NCBI RefSeq assembly: GCF_001429045.1
Contig: NZ_LMHY01000030.1
Location: 62,001 to 126,000 of the forward strand
Source: Pseudomonas sp. Root71
GTDB lineage: Bacteria > Pseudomonadota > Gammaproteobacteria > Pseudomonadales > Pseudomonadaceae
DNA length: 64,000 nucleotides
Reading direction: 5' to 3'
This document shows positions 18,314-27,965 of the stretch, one piece after another. Numbering within the stretch: the first letter of the stretch is position 1; each line of letters opens with the position of its first letter. A model generated the notes under the pieces. It was not told where the DNA came from. It searched no databases and saw only the letters and a program-made list of their open reading frames with translations. Position numbers and translations under genes: made by a program.

Positions 18314-20752
18314 TCAAGCCGGTTTGGTTTCCGCCAATGCCTCTTGCGCCAACTCCTTCTCGGCTTCCTTGAGATCATCCTCACTGATCATTTCCGCGAT
18401 AACCCGCAGGCGCTCCACGACTCGCGCGTTCACGCTGCCTTCAGGAAACTCGCCATTTTCGTCCGGCTCGCCGGCCGGTTCGCCGACCAGCAAGCTCAAG
18501 GCTTCGTCGGCCTGACGGACCGCGTAGACATGGAACTGCCCCGCACGCACTGCCGTCAGCACCTTCTCGTCGAGCATCAGGGTCGCGACGTTGGCGTGAG
18601 GAATGATTGCCCCCTGCTCGCCGGTCAAGCCGCGGGCTTCGCACAGACGGAAGAAGCCCTCGATCTTCTCGTTGACCCCGCCAACTGCCTGCACTTCGCC
18701 GAACTGGTTGATCGAACCGGTGATGGCGAAGCACTGCTTGAGCGGGGTTTTCGACAAGGCCGAGATCAGGGTGCAGGCCTCGCCCAGGGAAGCACTGTCG
18801 CCATCGACATAACCGTAGGATTGCTCCAGGGCGATGCTTGCGGAAATCGCCAGCGGAAACTCCTGGGCGTAGCGGCTGCCCAGATAACCGGTAAGGATCA
18901 TCACGCCTTTGGAGTGGATTGGCTGGCCGAGGTTGACCTCACGCTCGATGTCGACAATACCGCTGCCGCCGGGGTACACCGTGGCGGAAATCCGCGCCGG
19001 CACGCCGAAGGCCGAGTCACCGACCTCCAGAACGGTCAAGCCGTTGCACTTGCCGACCGCCGCGCCGTCGGTGTCGATCAGGATGATCCCGGCCAGCATG
19101 TCGTCGAGAATCCGCGCCGACACCCGCCCGGTCCGCGTGGCCTTGGCCTTGAGCGCACGTTCGATGTGCCCGGCGTCGGTCATTTCATCGCCAGCCAGGT
19201 GACGAATGAAATCCGCCTCGCTGACCAGTTGAAACAAATCACCGATACGCGCCGACAAGCGCCCCTGATGCTCGGCCAGACGCGCACTGTAGGTCGCCAG
19301 GCGTGCCACCGCATCGGCTGTCAGCGGTGCCATGCCTTCCTCGGAAGTACGGGTCTTGAGCAACTGGGCGAACTGCTCCAGGCTCTCGTCGACCATCGGG
19401 ATGTCTTCGTCGAAATCCACCAGGACGCGGAACATCTCCTGGAAGTCCGGATCGAGGTCTTGCAGCGTGTAATACAGCTGACGGGCACCGATGATGACGA
19501 CCTTGACCTGCAACGGTATGTGTTGCGGTGTCAGGGTCACGGTGGCCAGACGCCCCAGTTCACCCAGCGGTGACTCCATTTTCAGCTTGCGCGATTGCAG
19601 GGCGCGTTTCAGCGCGTCCCACACGAACGGCTCGCTGAGCATTTTGTCCGCTTCAAGGATCAGGAAACCGCCATTGGCCCGGTGCAAGGCACCCGGTCGC
19701 AGTTGGCGGTAGGTGGTGTACAGCGCGCCCTGATCGGTGCTGTATTCGATGCGACCGAAAAGGTTTTCATAGGTCGGGTGCGGCTCGAACACCACCGGCG
19801 CACCGCCGCTGGCCGAGTGACCGACCACCAGGCTCGGCGCGTATTGTTCTTCCAGCAACTTGCGGGCGACAGCGTCGGTCTTGCTGTCGTCCACCAGTTG
19901 CTCGACCACGGTCTTGAGCAAGTACACCTGCATCGCTTGCAGATAACCGCAGACCGCCGCGTTCTCGGCGTACTTCTCCGACAGTGGCGACAACAATGGC
20001 TGCAAGGCCAGGGTGATGGTTTCTTCGTTCAGATGACGCAGCTGGTTGCTCGATTCGCGCTTCCATTGCGGCAGGCTGGCGAGCTCTTCGTTCAGGCGCT
20101 CCTCCAGTGCCGAAATATCTTCGTGAAAGCGCTCGCGCTCGGCTTCCGGCAACTGGGCGAATTCAGCCTCGTCCAACGCCTTGCCATCGCTCATCGGGGT
20201 GAAGGCAATATTGCTGGCGTCGCGGTAGAGCGCGACTTCCTTTTCCAGGGCCAGACGCTCGATGACGTCAAGGGCCTTGTCGTAGCGCTGGTTGAAGGCG
20301 CGGTCGATGCTGCTTTTCTTCTGCTGGTAGGACGGATGCTCGAAGACTGCCGGAAATGTCGCCAGCAGGTTGTCGATCAAAACGTTGATATCGCCAATGA
20401 AGTTACCGGCAGTGCCCGACGGCAACTCCAGGGCACGTGGTTCGCGCGGTTCATCGAAGTTGTTGACATAGACCCAGTCCGCCGGGGTCTGCAGGCGCTT
20501 GCCTTCGGCCTTGAGGTAGCGTTTGACGAACGAGAACCGGCCGGTGCCGGGCTCGCCCATGACGAATACGTTGTAACCGGGGCGTGGCATGGCCACACCG
20601 AACTGCAAGGCTTCGACCGCACGTTCCTGGCCAAGCACACCGCGAAAGGGCTCCAGATCATTGGTGGTAGAGAAGCTGAACTGTTCAGCGGAAAACGGAC
20701 GGGTCAGCGCTTCGGGCGCTAGACGCAAGCTGGCAGCAACAGGATCAGGCAT
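18314..20752 (-). CDS. Lon-family ATP-dependent protease (LonB/YcbZ-like)
   Basis: 812 residues. The N-terminal AAA-like region has the P-loop GEPGTGRFS at residues 66-74, with Arg where Walker A usually has Lys. A long helical insert follows (about 150-330). The C-terminal Lon peptidase has Ser653 in DGDSAS and Lys696 in GGVNEKIEGFF, 43 residues apart, the same spacing as the E. coli Lon S679/K722 dyad. A PNR-like proteolytic companion is absent. The P. aeruginosa counterpart is PA4576. It is soluble, unlike archaeal LonB. Confidence 0.92.
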   Translation of the reverse strand: MPDPVAASLRLAPEALTRPFSAEQFSFSTTNDLEPFRGVLGQERAVEALQFGVAMPRPGYNVFVMGEPGTGRFSFVKRYLKAEGKRLQTPADWVYVNNFDEPREPRALELPSGTAGNFIGDINVLIDNLLATFPAVFEHPSYQQKKSSIDRAFNQRYDKALDVIERLALEKEVALYRDASNIAFTPMSDGKALDEAEFAQLPEAERERFHEDISALEERLNEELASLPQWKRESSNQLRHLNEETITLALQPLLSPLSEKYAENAAVCGYLQAMQVYLLKTVVEQLVDDSKTDAVARKLLEEQYAPSLVVGHSASGGAPVVFEPHPTYENLFGRIEYSTDQGALYTTYRQLRPGALHRANGGFLILEADKMLSEPFVWDALKRALQSRKLKMESPLGELGRLATVTLTPQHIPLQVKVVIIGARQLYYTLQDLDPDFQEMFRVLVDFDEDIPMVDESLEQFAQLLKTRTSEEGMAPLTADAVARLATYSARLAEHQGRLSARIGDLFQLVSEADFIRHLAGDEMTDAGHIERALKAKATRTGRVSARILDDMLAGIILIDTDGAAVGKCNGLTVLEVGDSAFGVPARISATVYPGGSGIVDIEREVNLGQPIHSKGVMILTGYLGSRYAQEFPLAISASIALEQSYGYVDGDSASLGEACTLISALSKTPLKQCFAITGSINQFGEVQAVGGVNEKIEGFFRLCEARGLTGEQGAIIPHANVATLMLDEKVLTAVRAGQFHVYAVRQADEALSLLVGEPAGEPDENGEFPEGSVNARVVERLRVIAEMISEDDLKEAEKELAQEALAETKPA

Positions 20753-21030
20753 CGGGCTTCCTTACAATCAGGCGGGGCAGATGGCAGCATTCTGGCGCTG
20801 CCCATGCCCGACTGGCAAGGAGCGCCGCAGGCCTGAGCATTGTCAATCGGCCAACCCCAGGCGGGCCGGGCTTGCGCCGGTGTTTCCCATGAATGTTTTG
20901 CAAAAAATCACGGAACCCCGTGATCGTGCCTAAACTCCAAACTGCGCGGCTGGGCTAATGCCCGGCCCACTGGCACCGGAACGGGCCAGACTCCCTTGTC
21001 TATTGGTATGCACACAAAGAGAACAAAGCT

Positions 21031-21519
21031 ATGAAACGGATTCTTCTTGGTACTCTCTTCACCGCTGTATCCATCAATGCCATGGCGCAAGCGCCAGGCG
21101 GTCCGGATTGCGGTTGGGGTAACATGCTGTTCGAAGGCCAGCGTGGTACTCCAGCTCACTTCCTGGCATCCACCACCAACGGCACCTCCGGCAACGCAAC
21201 CTTCGGCATGACCTCAGGCACCAACGGTTGCGCAACCAATTCGGCGCTGACCTATGGCGGCAAATCCTGGTTTGCCATGAATGGCATGATGAACGAACTG
21301 TCCGAAGACATGGCCAAGGGTCAGGGCGAAGCGCTGACCACCTATGCCGTGGTACTGGGCGTGGCGCCGGAAGACCGTGCGCACTTCGCCGCCGTCACTC
21401 ACGAGCACTTCCAGCAGATCTTCAGCAAGGCTGACGTGACTGCAGAAGACGTGCATACCAACACCCTGGCCGTGCTCAAAGCCGACCCTCGTCTGGCCAA
21501 GTACGCGACTCAGGCTTAA
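21031..21519 (+). CDS. DUF3015 family secreted/periplasmic protein
   Basis: 162 residues with a signal peptide MKRILLGTLFTAVSINAMA. The mature part begins QAPGGPDCGWGNMLFEGQRGTPAHFLASTTNGTSGN, the DUF3015 hallmark (CGWG and a Gly/Thr-rich segment), with one further Cys (TNGCATNS) that could pair with the first. Function unknown. It is a single-gene unit with its own terminator. The P. aeruginosa counterpart is PA4578. Confidence 0.88.
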   Translation: MKRILLGTLFTAVSINAMAQAPGGPDCGWGNMLFEGQRGTPAHFLASTTNGTSGNATFGMTSGTNGCATNSALTYGGKSWFAMNGMMNELSEDMAKGQGEALTTYAVVLGVAPEDRAHFAAVTHEHFQQIFSKADVTAEDVHTNTLAVLKADPRLAKYATQA

Positions 21520-21530
21520 GCTCGACCCGC

Positions 21531-21562
21531 CCCGCTTCTTTCGGGAAGCGGGTTTTATTTTT
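21531..21562 (+). terminator. Terminator of the DUF3015 gene
   Basis: CCCGCTTC tttcgg GAAGCGGG stem followed by TTTTATTTTTT. Confidence 0.93.
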
Positions 21563-21612
21563 TGGACCTGCCCCTCTTTGGGTCTTTTTCTCAAGTATTT
21601 AAGTTGCCCTCT

Positions 21613-23466
21613 ATGCTCAAACGCCTTGCCTGGCTGGCGCTGTGTGTCTGCGCCCCGCTGTCCGCCGCGCCTCACATCGATCCACAACGTTTGCAGCAAC
21701 TGGCCAACGACCCTTTCTGGATCTCCCTGGGCCATTACGAAACCGCCAAGCTCGGTGGCTGGCGCAGCTATGTCAGTGACCGGAAATTTTTCCTCGCCGC
21801 TGACGGCAATGAACATCCGGACCATGAACTGGCGGCGACTGTACAAGCCTTGTACGCCCCGGCCAGTGCCGGTGAAACACACGCTCAATGCGTCTACCCG
21901 GCCCGCACCCGCTGGCTGAAAGAACAACTCGGCCTGACCGGCCTGCCAACGCCGGACTGCGCCGGATTCAAGCAATGGTTCAAGGACGTCTCGCCCGACA
22001 GCGCGGTGATGATCTTCCCGGCGGCCTACTTGAACAGCCCGTCCTCGATGTTCGGCCATACCCTGTTGCGCATTGACCAGGCCGAAGTGAAGAGCGACAA
22101 GACTTCGCTGCTCAGTTACGCGATCAACTTCGGCGCCTACATCGAGGGCTCGGACAACAGCATCATCTATGCCTGGAAAGGCCTGATGGGCGGCTATCCC
22201 GGCCTGTTCGCGATGGTGCCCTACCAGGAAAAACTCTCGGAATACCGCAGCCTGGAAAACCGCGACCTGTGGGAGTACCGCCTGAACCTGACCCGGCGGG
22301 AAACCGCGCGCATGGTCGAGCATGTCTGGGAGCTCAAGCAGATCAAGTTCGACTATTTCTTCTTCGACGAAAACTGCTCGTACCGCTTGCTGGAACTGCT
22401 GCAAGTGGCCCGCCCGGGCCTGCGCCTGACCGAGCAATTCCCGCTCACGGCCATCCCGACCGACACCGTCAAAGCCGTGAAAGCGGCTGGGCTGGTGGAA
22501 TCGATCCAGTATCGTCCGTCCCGGGAGCGCGAGTTGCTCAGCCGCGCCGAGCCGTTGAACCCTGAAGAGCAGCAATGGGTGCTGAAAGTCAGCGCCGATC
22601 AGAAACAATTGCAGGACCCGGTATTCAAGGCGCAACCCCGCGACCGTCAGGCGCTGATTATCGATGCGGCCTATCGTCTGGAGCGTTACCGCGCCAATGG
22701 CCAGGAGCGCGACCCGGCGCGCGCCCAGCGCAGCTTCGAACTGCTGCGGGCAATCAACCAGAACCCGGCACCGGAGCTGGAGATTCCGCAACCGGGCCTG
22801 CCTGAAGACGGTCACGAGTCCCGCACCTGGCAGCTCGGCCTCGGCACCCGTGGAGATAAAGCCTTTGGCGAGTACGGCTTGCGCATGGCTTATCACGACC
22901 TCAATGACAACAACGAAAGCTTTCCCCTTGGCGCGCAGATCGAAATCCTGCAATTGAAACTGCGTCAGTACGAAGGCAATGACTGGCAAGTGCAGCAACT
23001 GGACCTGGCGACCATTCGCTCCCTGACCCCGCGTAACGAATTGCTGCAACCGCTGTCATGGCAAGTCACTGGTGGCCTGGAGCGGGTGCCGGGCAAGCAC
23101 GATGACCAGACCCTGGTCAGCCATGTCAACGGCGGTGGTGGCGGCACCTGGCAACTGGGCGATGACCTGCTCGGTTTTGCCCTGGGCACCGTGCGTATCG
23201 AGCACAACAGCGACTTCGCCGCGTTCATTGCCCCGGCCGCCGGGTTCAACAGTGGTGTGCTGTGGAAAAACCCTCTGGGCAATTTGAGCCTGGAAGCCAA
23301 GGGCGACTTTTTCACCAATGGTGAAGTGCGCCGCAGCCTGAGCCTGAATCAACAGTGGGAAATATCCCGCAATCTCGGACTGCGCTTGAGCGCCCAGCGT
23401 GAGTTCAGCCATTTGGCAACGGCCGAGAACGAAGTGATGCTTGAGCTGAAGTGGTATCACTACTGA
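21613..23466 (+). CDS. DUF4105 (Lnb N-terminal periplasmic domain) protein
   Basis: 617 residues from ATG at 21613 (MLKRLAWLALCVCAPLSAAP), which gives a clean signal peptide; 17 upstream in-frame codons run through the preceding terminator. The N-terminal half matches DUF4105 with FPAAYLNSPSSMFGHTLLRID, SYAINFGAY and FFFDENCSYRLLELL. These histidine- and cysteine-containing motifs suggest an NlpC/P60-like papain fold. The C-terminal half (about 400-617) is beta-rich with alternating strands and ends with aromatic Tyr-His-Tyr, consistent with an outer-membrane barrel. Envelope role inferred; substrate unknown. Confidence 0.88.
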   Translation: MLKRLAWLALCVCAPLSAAPHIDPQRLQQLANDPFWISLGHYETAKLGGWRSYVSDRKFFLAADGNEHPDHELAATVQALYAPASAGETHAQCVYPARTRWLKEQLGLTGLPTPDCAGFKQWFKDVSPDSAVMIFPAAYLNSPSSMFGHTLLRIDQAEVKSDKTSLLSYAINFGAYIEGSDNSIIYAWKGLMGGYPGLFAMVPYQEKLSEYRSLENRDLWEYRLNLTRRETARMVEHVWELKQIKFDYFFFDENCSYRLLELLQVARPGLRLTEQFPLTAIPTDTVKAVKAAGLVESIQYRPSRERELLSRAEPLNPEEQQWVLKVSADQKQLQDPVFKAQPRDRQALIIDAAYRLERYRANGQERDPARAQRSFELLRAINQNPAPELEIPQPGLPEDGHESRTWQLGLGTRGDKAFGEYGLRMAYHDLNDNNESFPLGAQIEILQLKLRQYEGNDWQVQQLDLATIRSLTPRNELLQPLSWQVTGGLERVPGKHDDQTLVSHVNGGGGGTWQLGDDLLGFALGTVRIEHNSDFAAFIAPAAGFNSGVLWKNPLGNLSLEAKGDFFTNGEVRRSLSLNQQWEISRNLGLRLSAQREFSHLATAENEVMLELKWYHY

Positions 23467-23484
23467 CCTGACACACCACTTACC

Positions 23485-23576
23485 CTGTGGGAGCGGGCTT
23501 GCTCGCGAATGCGATATGCCACTCAACATTGATGCTGGCTGACACGCCCTTTTCGCGAGCAAGCCCGCTCCCACAG
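23485..23576. repeat. REP pair (inverted)
   Basis: tgtgggagcgggcttgctcg and complement, about 45 nt spacer, just after the DUF4105 gene. It has the same consensus as the pair after ispB. Confidence 0.92.
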
Positions 23577-23821
23577 GGGGTTATGTGGTGTTCGACAAAA
23601 TGCATGCACTCCTTTCACATACACCCGACAAATCCACTTCTAGACTTTATCTATGGGCCATCGGCTTGGGAGAGTGAGACGGATGGCCGGGTGTAAAGCC
23701 TGGCAGCAGCAGAAAGATCAGGACGCCGCCCGGGCCTATCACTCGCCATAAGTCGTTTTCAGACATCCGGTGAAACCAAATGCCTGCGACCATGGCCCAA
23801 ACCCTATACCGGGAGAATTCC
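23577..23821. other. Leader region of the Gre-like gene, no gene seen
   Basis: 245 nt. It contains only very short frames; a 22-codon frame from 23683 has no convincing ribosome binding site. Probably the promoter and 5' leader of the Gre-like gene. Confidence 0.5.
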
Positions 23822-24316
23822 ATGAGCCGTGCCTTCGTCAATGAAGATAACGCCGCCGCGCAAGCCGATCAGCCAGTCGAACGGCAGGTCAGCGCGCAGC
23901 CCAATTACGTCACGCCGCAAGGCCTGGACCTGTTGCAGGGAAAAGTCACCGAACTGCAAACCCTGCACGCCGAACAATCGGCCAAAGGCGAGCAGGCCGA
24001 CAAGCAGCGCCTGGCGGATCTCGAACGTGATTTGCGTTACTTCAAGCAGCGCCTGGGCAGCGCTCAGGTGGTACCCGCCGCGACTTCGACCGAGAAAGTG
24101 CAGATCGGCAGCTGGGTGACCTACGCCGATGAACACGCCACCGAACGCCGGGTACAACTGGTGGGCGAAGATCAGGCCGATGCCGCCCACGACCTGATCA
24201 ATTGGGGTTCACCGTTGGGACGGGCACTGCTCGGCGCACGACTCAACGATGAAGTGCTGTGGCAGCGCCCTGCCGGGGATCAATTGATTGAGGTGATCCG
24301 TATCGAACCGGCTTAG
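23822..24316 (+). CDS. GreA/GreB family transcription factor-like protein
   Basis: 164 residues from ATG at 23822 with GGGAGA upstream. The N-terminal predicted coiled coil (about 35-80, GLDLLQGKVTELQTLHAEQ...DLERDLRYFKQRL) is shorter than in GreA, and the acidic tip motif DLKEN is absent. The C-terminal FKBP-like domain has VQIGSWVTYADEHATERRVQLVGEDQAD...ISPLGRALLG-type content (here WGSPLGRALLGAR). It probably binds the RNA polymerase secondary channel, but transcript-cleavage activity is doubtful. Its stop codon overlaps the gdhA stop (TTAG, 24313-24316). Confidence 0.88.
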   Translation: MSRAFVNEDNAAAQADQPVERQVSAQPNYVTPQGLDLLQGKVTELQTLHAEQSAKGEQADKQRLADLERDLRYFKQRLGSAQVVPAATSTEKVQIGSWVTYADEHATERRVQLVGEDQADAAHDLINWGSPLGRALLGARLNDEVLWQRPAGDQLIEVIRIEPA

Positions 24317-25650
24317 ACCACACCTTGGGCGAGCATGGCATCGGCGACTTTGACGAAGCCGGCGATGTTCGCGCCCTTGACGTAGTTGACCCGGCCGTTC
24401 TCCTCACCGTAATTCACGCAAGCGTGGTGAATCGACTGCATGATCGCGTGCAGCTTGCTGTCCACTTCGCCACCGGTCCATGCCAGGCGCATGGCGTTCT
24501 GCGACATTTCCAGCCCGCTCACCGCCACACCACCGGCGTTGGACGCCTTGCCCGGCGCGAACAGAATGTCGGCCTCGATGAACAGATCCACCGCCTCAAG
24601 GGTGGTCGGCATGTTCGCGCCTTCGGCCACGCAGATGCAGCCGTTGCGCAGCAAGGTGCGAGCGGCGTCGGCATCCAGTTCGTTTTGCGTCGCGCACGGC
24701 AGTGCGATGTCGCAGCTCAGGCCCCATGGCAGTTCACCGGCGCGAAATTCCAGGCCAAAACGGCTGGCCAGCTCACGGATGCGCCCGCGCTGTACGTTTT
24801 TCAGCTCCAGCACCGCCAGCCATTGCTCCTCGGTCAGGCCGCTTTCGCAATACAGCGTGCCTTCGGAGTCGGACAGCGAAATCACTTTGCCGCCCAGGTC
24901 CATGACCTTGCGCGCCGCGTATTGCGCGACGTTGCCGGAGCCGGAGATCGCTACGCGTTTACCCTCCACGGCCAGACCGCGACGCTTGAGCATTTCTTCG
25001 GCGAAGTACACGCAACCGAAACCGGTGGCTTCCGGGCGAATCAGGCTACCGCCGTAGCTTGGGCCTTTGCCGGTCAGCACGCTGGTGAACTGGTTGCTCA
25101 GGCGCTTGTACTGGCCGAACAGGAAACCGATTTCCCGCGCACCGACACCGATGTCCCCGGCCGGCACGTCAACGTCAGCACCGATGTGGCGGTACAACTC
25201 GCTCATGAAGGCCTGGCAGAAGCGCATGACTTCCGCGTCGCTCTTACCCTTCGGATCGAAGTCCGACCCGCCCTTGCCGCCGCCCATGGGCAATGAAGTC
25301 AGGGAGTTTTTGAAGGTCTGCTCGAAGGCGAGGAACTTCAGGACGCCCATGTTCACCGACGGGTGGAAACGCAGGCCACCCTTGTACGGGCCGATTGCGC
25401 TGTTCATCTGGATGCGGAAACCACGATTGACCTGGACCTTGCCCTGATCGTCGACCCACGACACGCGAAACACCACCGCACGCTCCGGCTCGCAGATGCG
25501 CTCCAGGATGCCGGAGGTCAGGTAATGCGGATTGGCTTCAAGAAACGGCCACAGGGTACGCAGGACTTCTTCGACAGCCTGGTGAAACTCGGGTTGATCC
25601 GGGTCGCGTTTTTTCAGGCGCGCAAGGAAGGATTCGACGGATTCGATCAT
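24313..25650 (-). CDS. gdhA: NADP-specific glutamate dehydrogenase
   Basis: 445 residues from MIESVESFLARLKKRDPDQPEF; the upstream frame is leader. It has the glutamate/2-oxoglutarate site PMGGGKGGSDFDPKG, the DVPAGDIGVGAREIGFL motif and the nucleotide fold AISGSGNVAQYAARK. It is a hexameric-type enzyme assimilating ammonium into glutamate. The downstream end is convergent with the Gre-like gene. In P. putida gdhA is reported to be repressed by NtrC under nitrogen limitation; half-sites in the leader are described separately. Confidence 0.97.
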   Translation of the reverse strand: MIESVESFLARLKKRDPDQPEFHQAVEEVLRTLWPFLEANPHYLTSGILERICEPERAVVFRVSWVDDQGKVQVNRGFRIQMNSAIGPYKGGLRFHPSVNMGVLKFLAFEQTFKNSLTSLPMGGGKGGSDFDPKGKSDAEVMRFCQAFMSELYRHIGADVDVPAGDIGVGAREIGFLFGQYKRLSNQFTSVLTGKGPSYGGSLIRPEATGFGCVYFAEEMLKRRGLAVEGKRVAISGSGNVAQYAARKVMDLGGKVISLSDSEGTLYCESGLTEEQWLAVLELKNVQRGRIRELASRFGLEFRAGELPWGLSCDIALPCATQNELDADAARTLLRNGCICVAEGANMPTTLEAVDLFIEADILFAPGKASNAGGVAVSGLEMSQNAMRLAWTGGEVDSKLHAIMQSIHHACVNYGEENGRVNYVKGANIAGFVKVADAMLAQGVV

Positions 25651-25850
25651 GAAAAAGTCTCGGCAAATTTGTTGTCGTTGGAGGAGATTGGGCCGGACTG
25701 TAACAAACGAATCGCGCACAGGAACAGCGCAAAATGTCGCACTTATGAAATTAAATGGTGCACAGGATATAAATAAGTCCGCTTTTTGGACTCATTCTGC
25801 ACCTGAATAGGGATTCACCATTCGAGCAATGCACCATCAGGAACACCGCC
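25651..25850 (-). promoter_or_regulatory. gdhA upstream region with GCACCA half-sites
   Basis: Contains TGGTGCA (25756-25762), TGCACC (25798-25803) and TGCACCA (25830-25836), each resembling one arm of an NtrC site, and a small inverted repeat AGTCC/GGACT (25786-25802). No complete two-armed NtrC site is present, so assignment is tentative. Confidence 0.4.
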
Positions 25851-25944
25851 TTCGCGAGCAAGCCCGCTCCCACAGGGATCTTCTTCTGAATTGAGAATTG
25901 TGCCTTTCACAAAACCCTGTGGGAGCGGGCTTGCTCGCGAATGG
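25851..25944. repeat. REP pair, opposite orientation
   Basis: Here the complement copy comes first (cgcgagcaagcccgctccca) and the tgtgggagcggg copy second, the reverse of the other pairs. It lies between the gdhA promoter and the ettA terminator. Confidence 0.92.
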
Positions 25945-25975
25945 CGCGGCTCGGTGTCATTGAAAAAACACAGGC

Positions 25976-26003
25976 AAAAAAAACGGAGCCCGAAGGCTCC
26001 GCT
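25976..26003 (-). terminator. Terminator of ettA
   Basis: Minus-strand hairpin GCGGAGCC TTCG GGCTCCGT followed by a run of T, 20 nt after the ettA stop. Confidence 0.93.
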
Positions 26004-26024
26004 CTTTATGCAACCAACCTGAAA

Positions 26025-27689
<1,665 letters not shown>

Positions 27690-27965
27690 GGAGAACCTAG
27701 GGTCAGTGACTGATGAATGATTGGAGCGCAGGCAATGCCCGGCCAGACCGTGCGCGTCGTCCGTAAGAGGCGACGCTGAAAAAGTCTGAGTCTAGGAGCT
27801 GGAACGCTCCCGCGTAACCGGCAAAGCTACCTTAATGACAGATGGCAGTCCAGCCGACGGACAGGGGCTGGCACTTCGCCACAACTCAAGGCATGCTAGC
27901 CGCCCTTCGGGCGTCCGGCTTATAGTGCACGTCGCGCCAGTCCAGCCAAACCGCAGGATTACAGC

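Noticed and set aside
18221..19573. Plus-strand 450-codon frame over the Lon-like gene
   Set aside because: Antisense shadow; the minus-strand gene has intact catalytic motifs.
23647..23841. 64-codon minus-strand frame before the Gre-like gene
   Set aside because: Overlaps the Gre-like start, no Shine-Dalgarno, no recognisable family.
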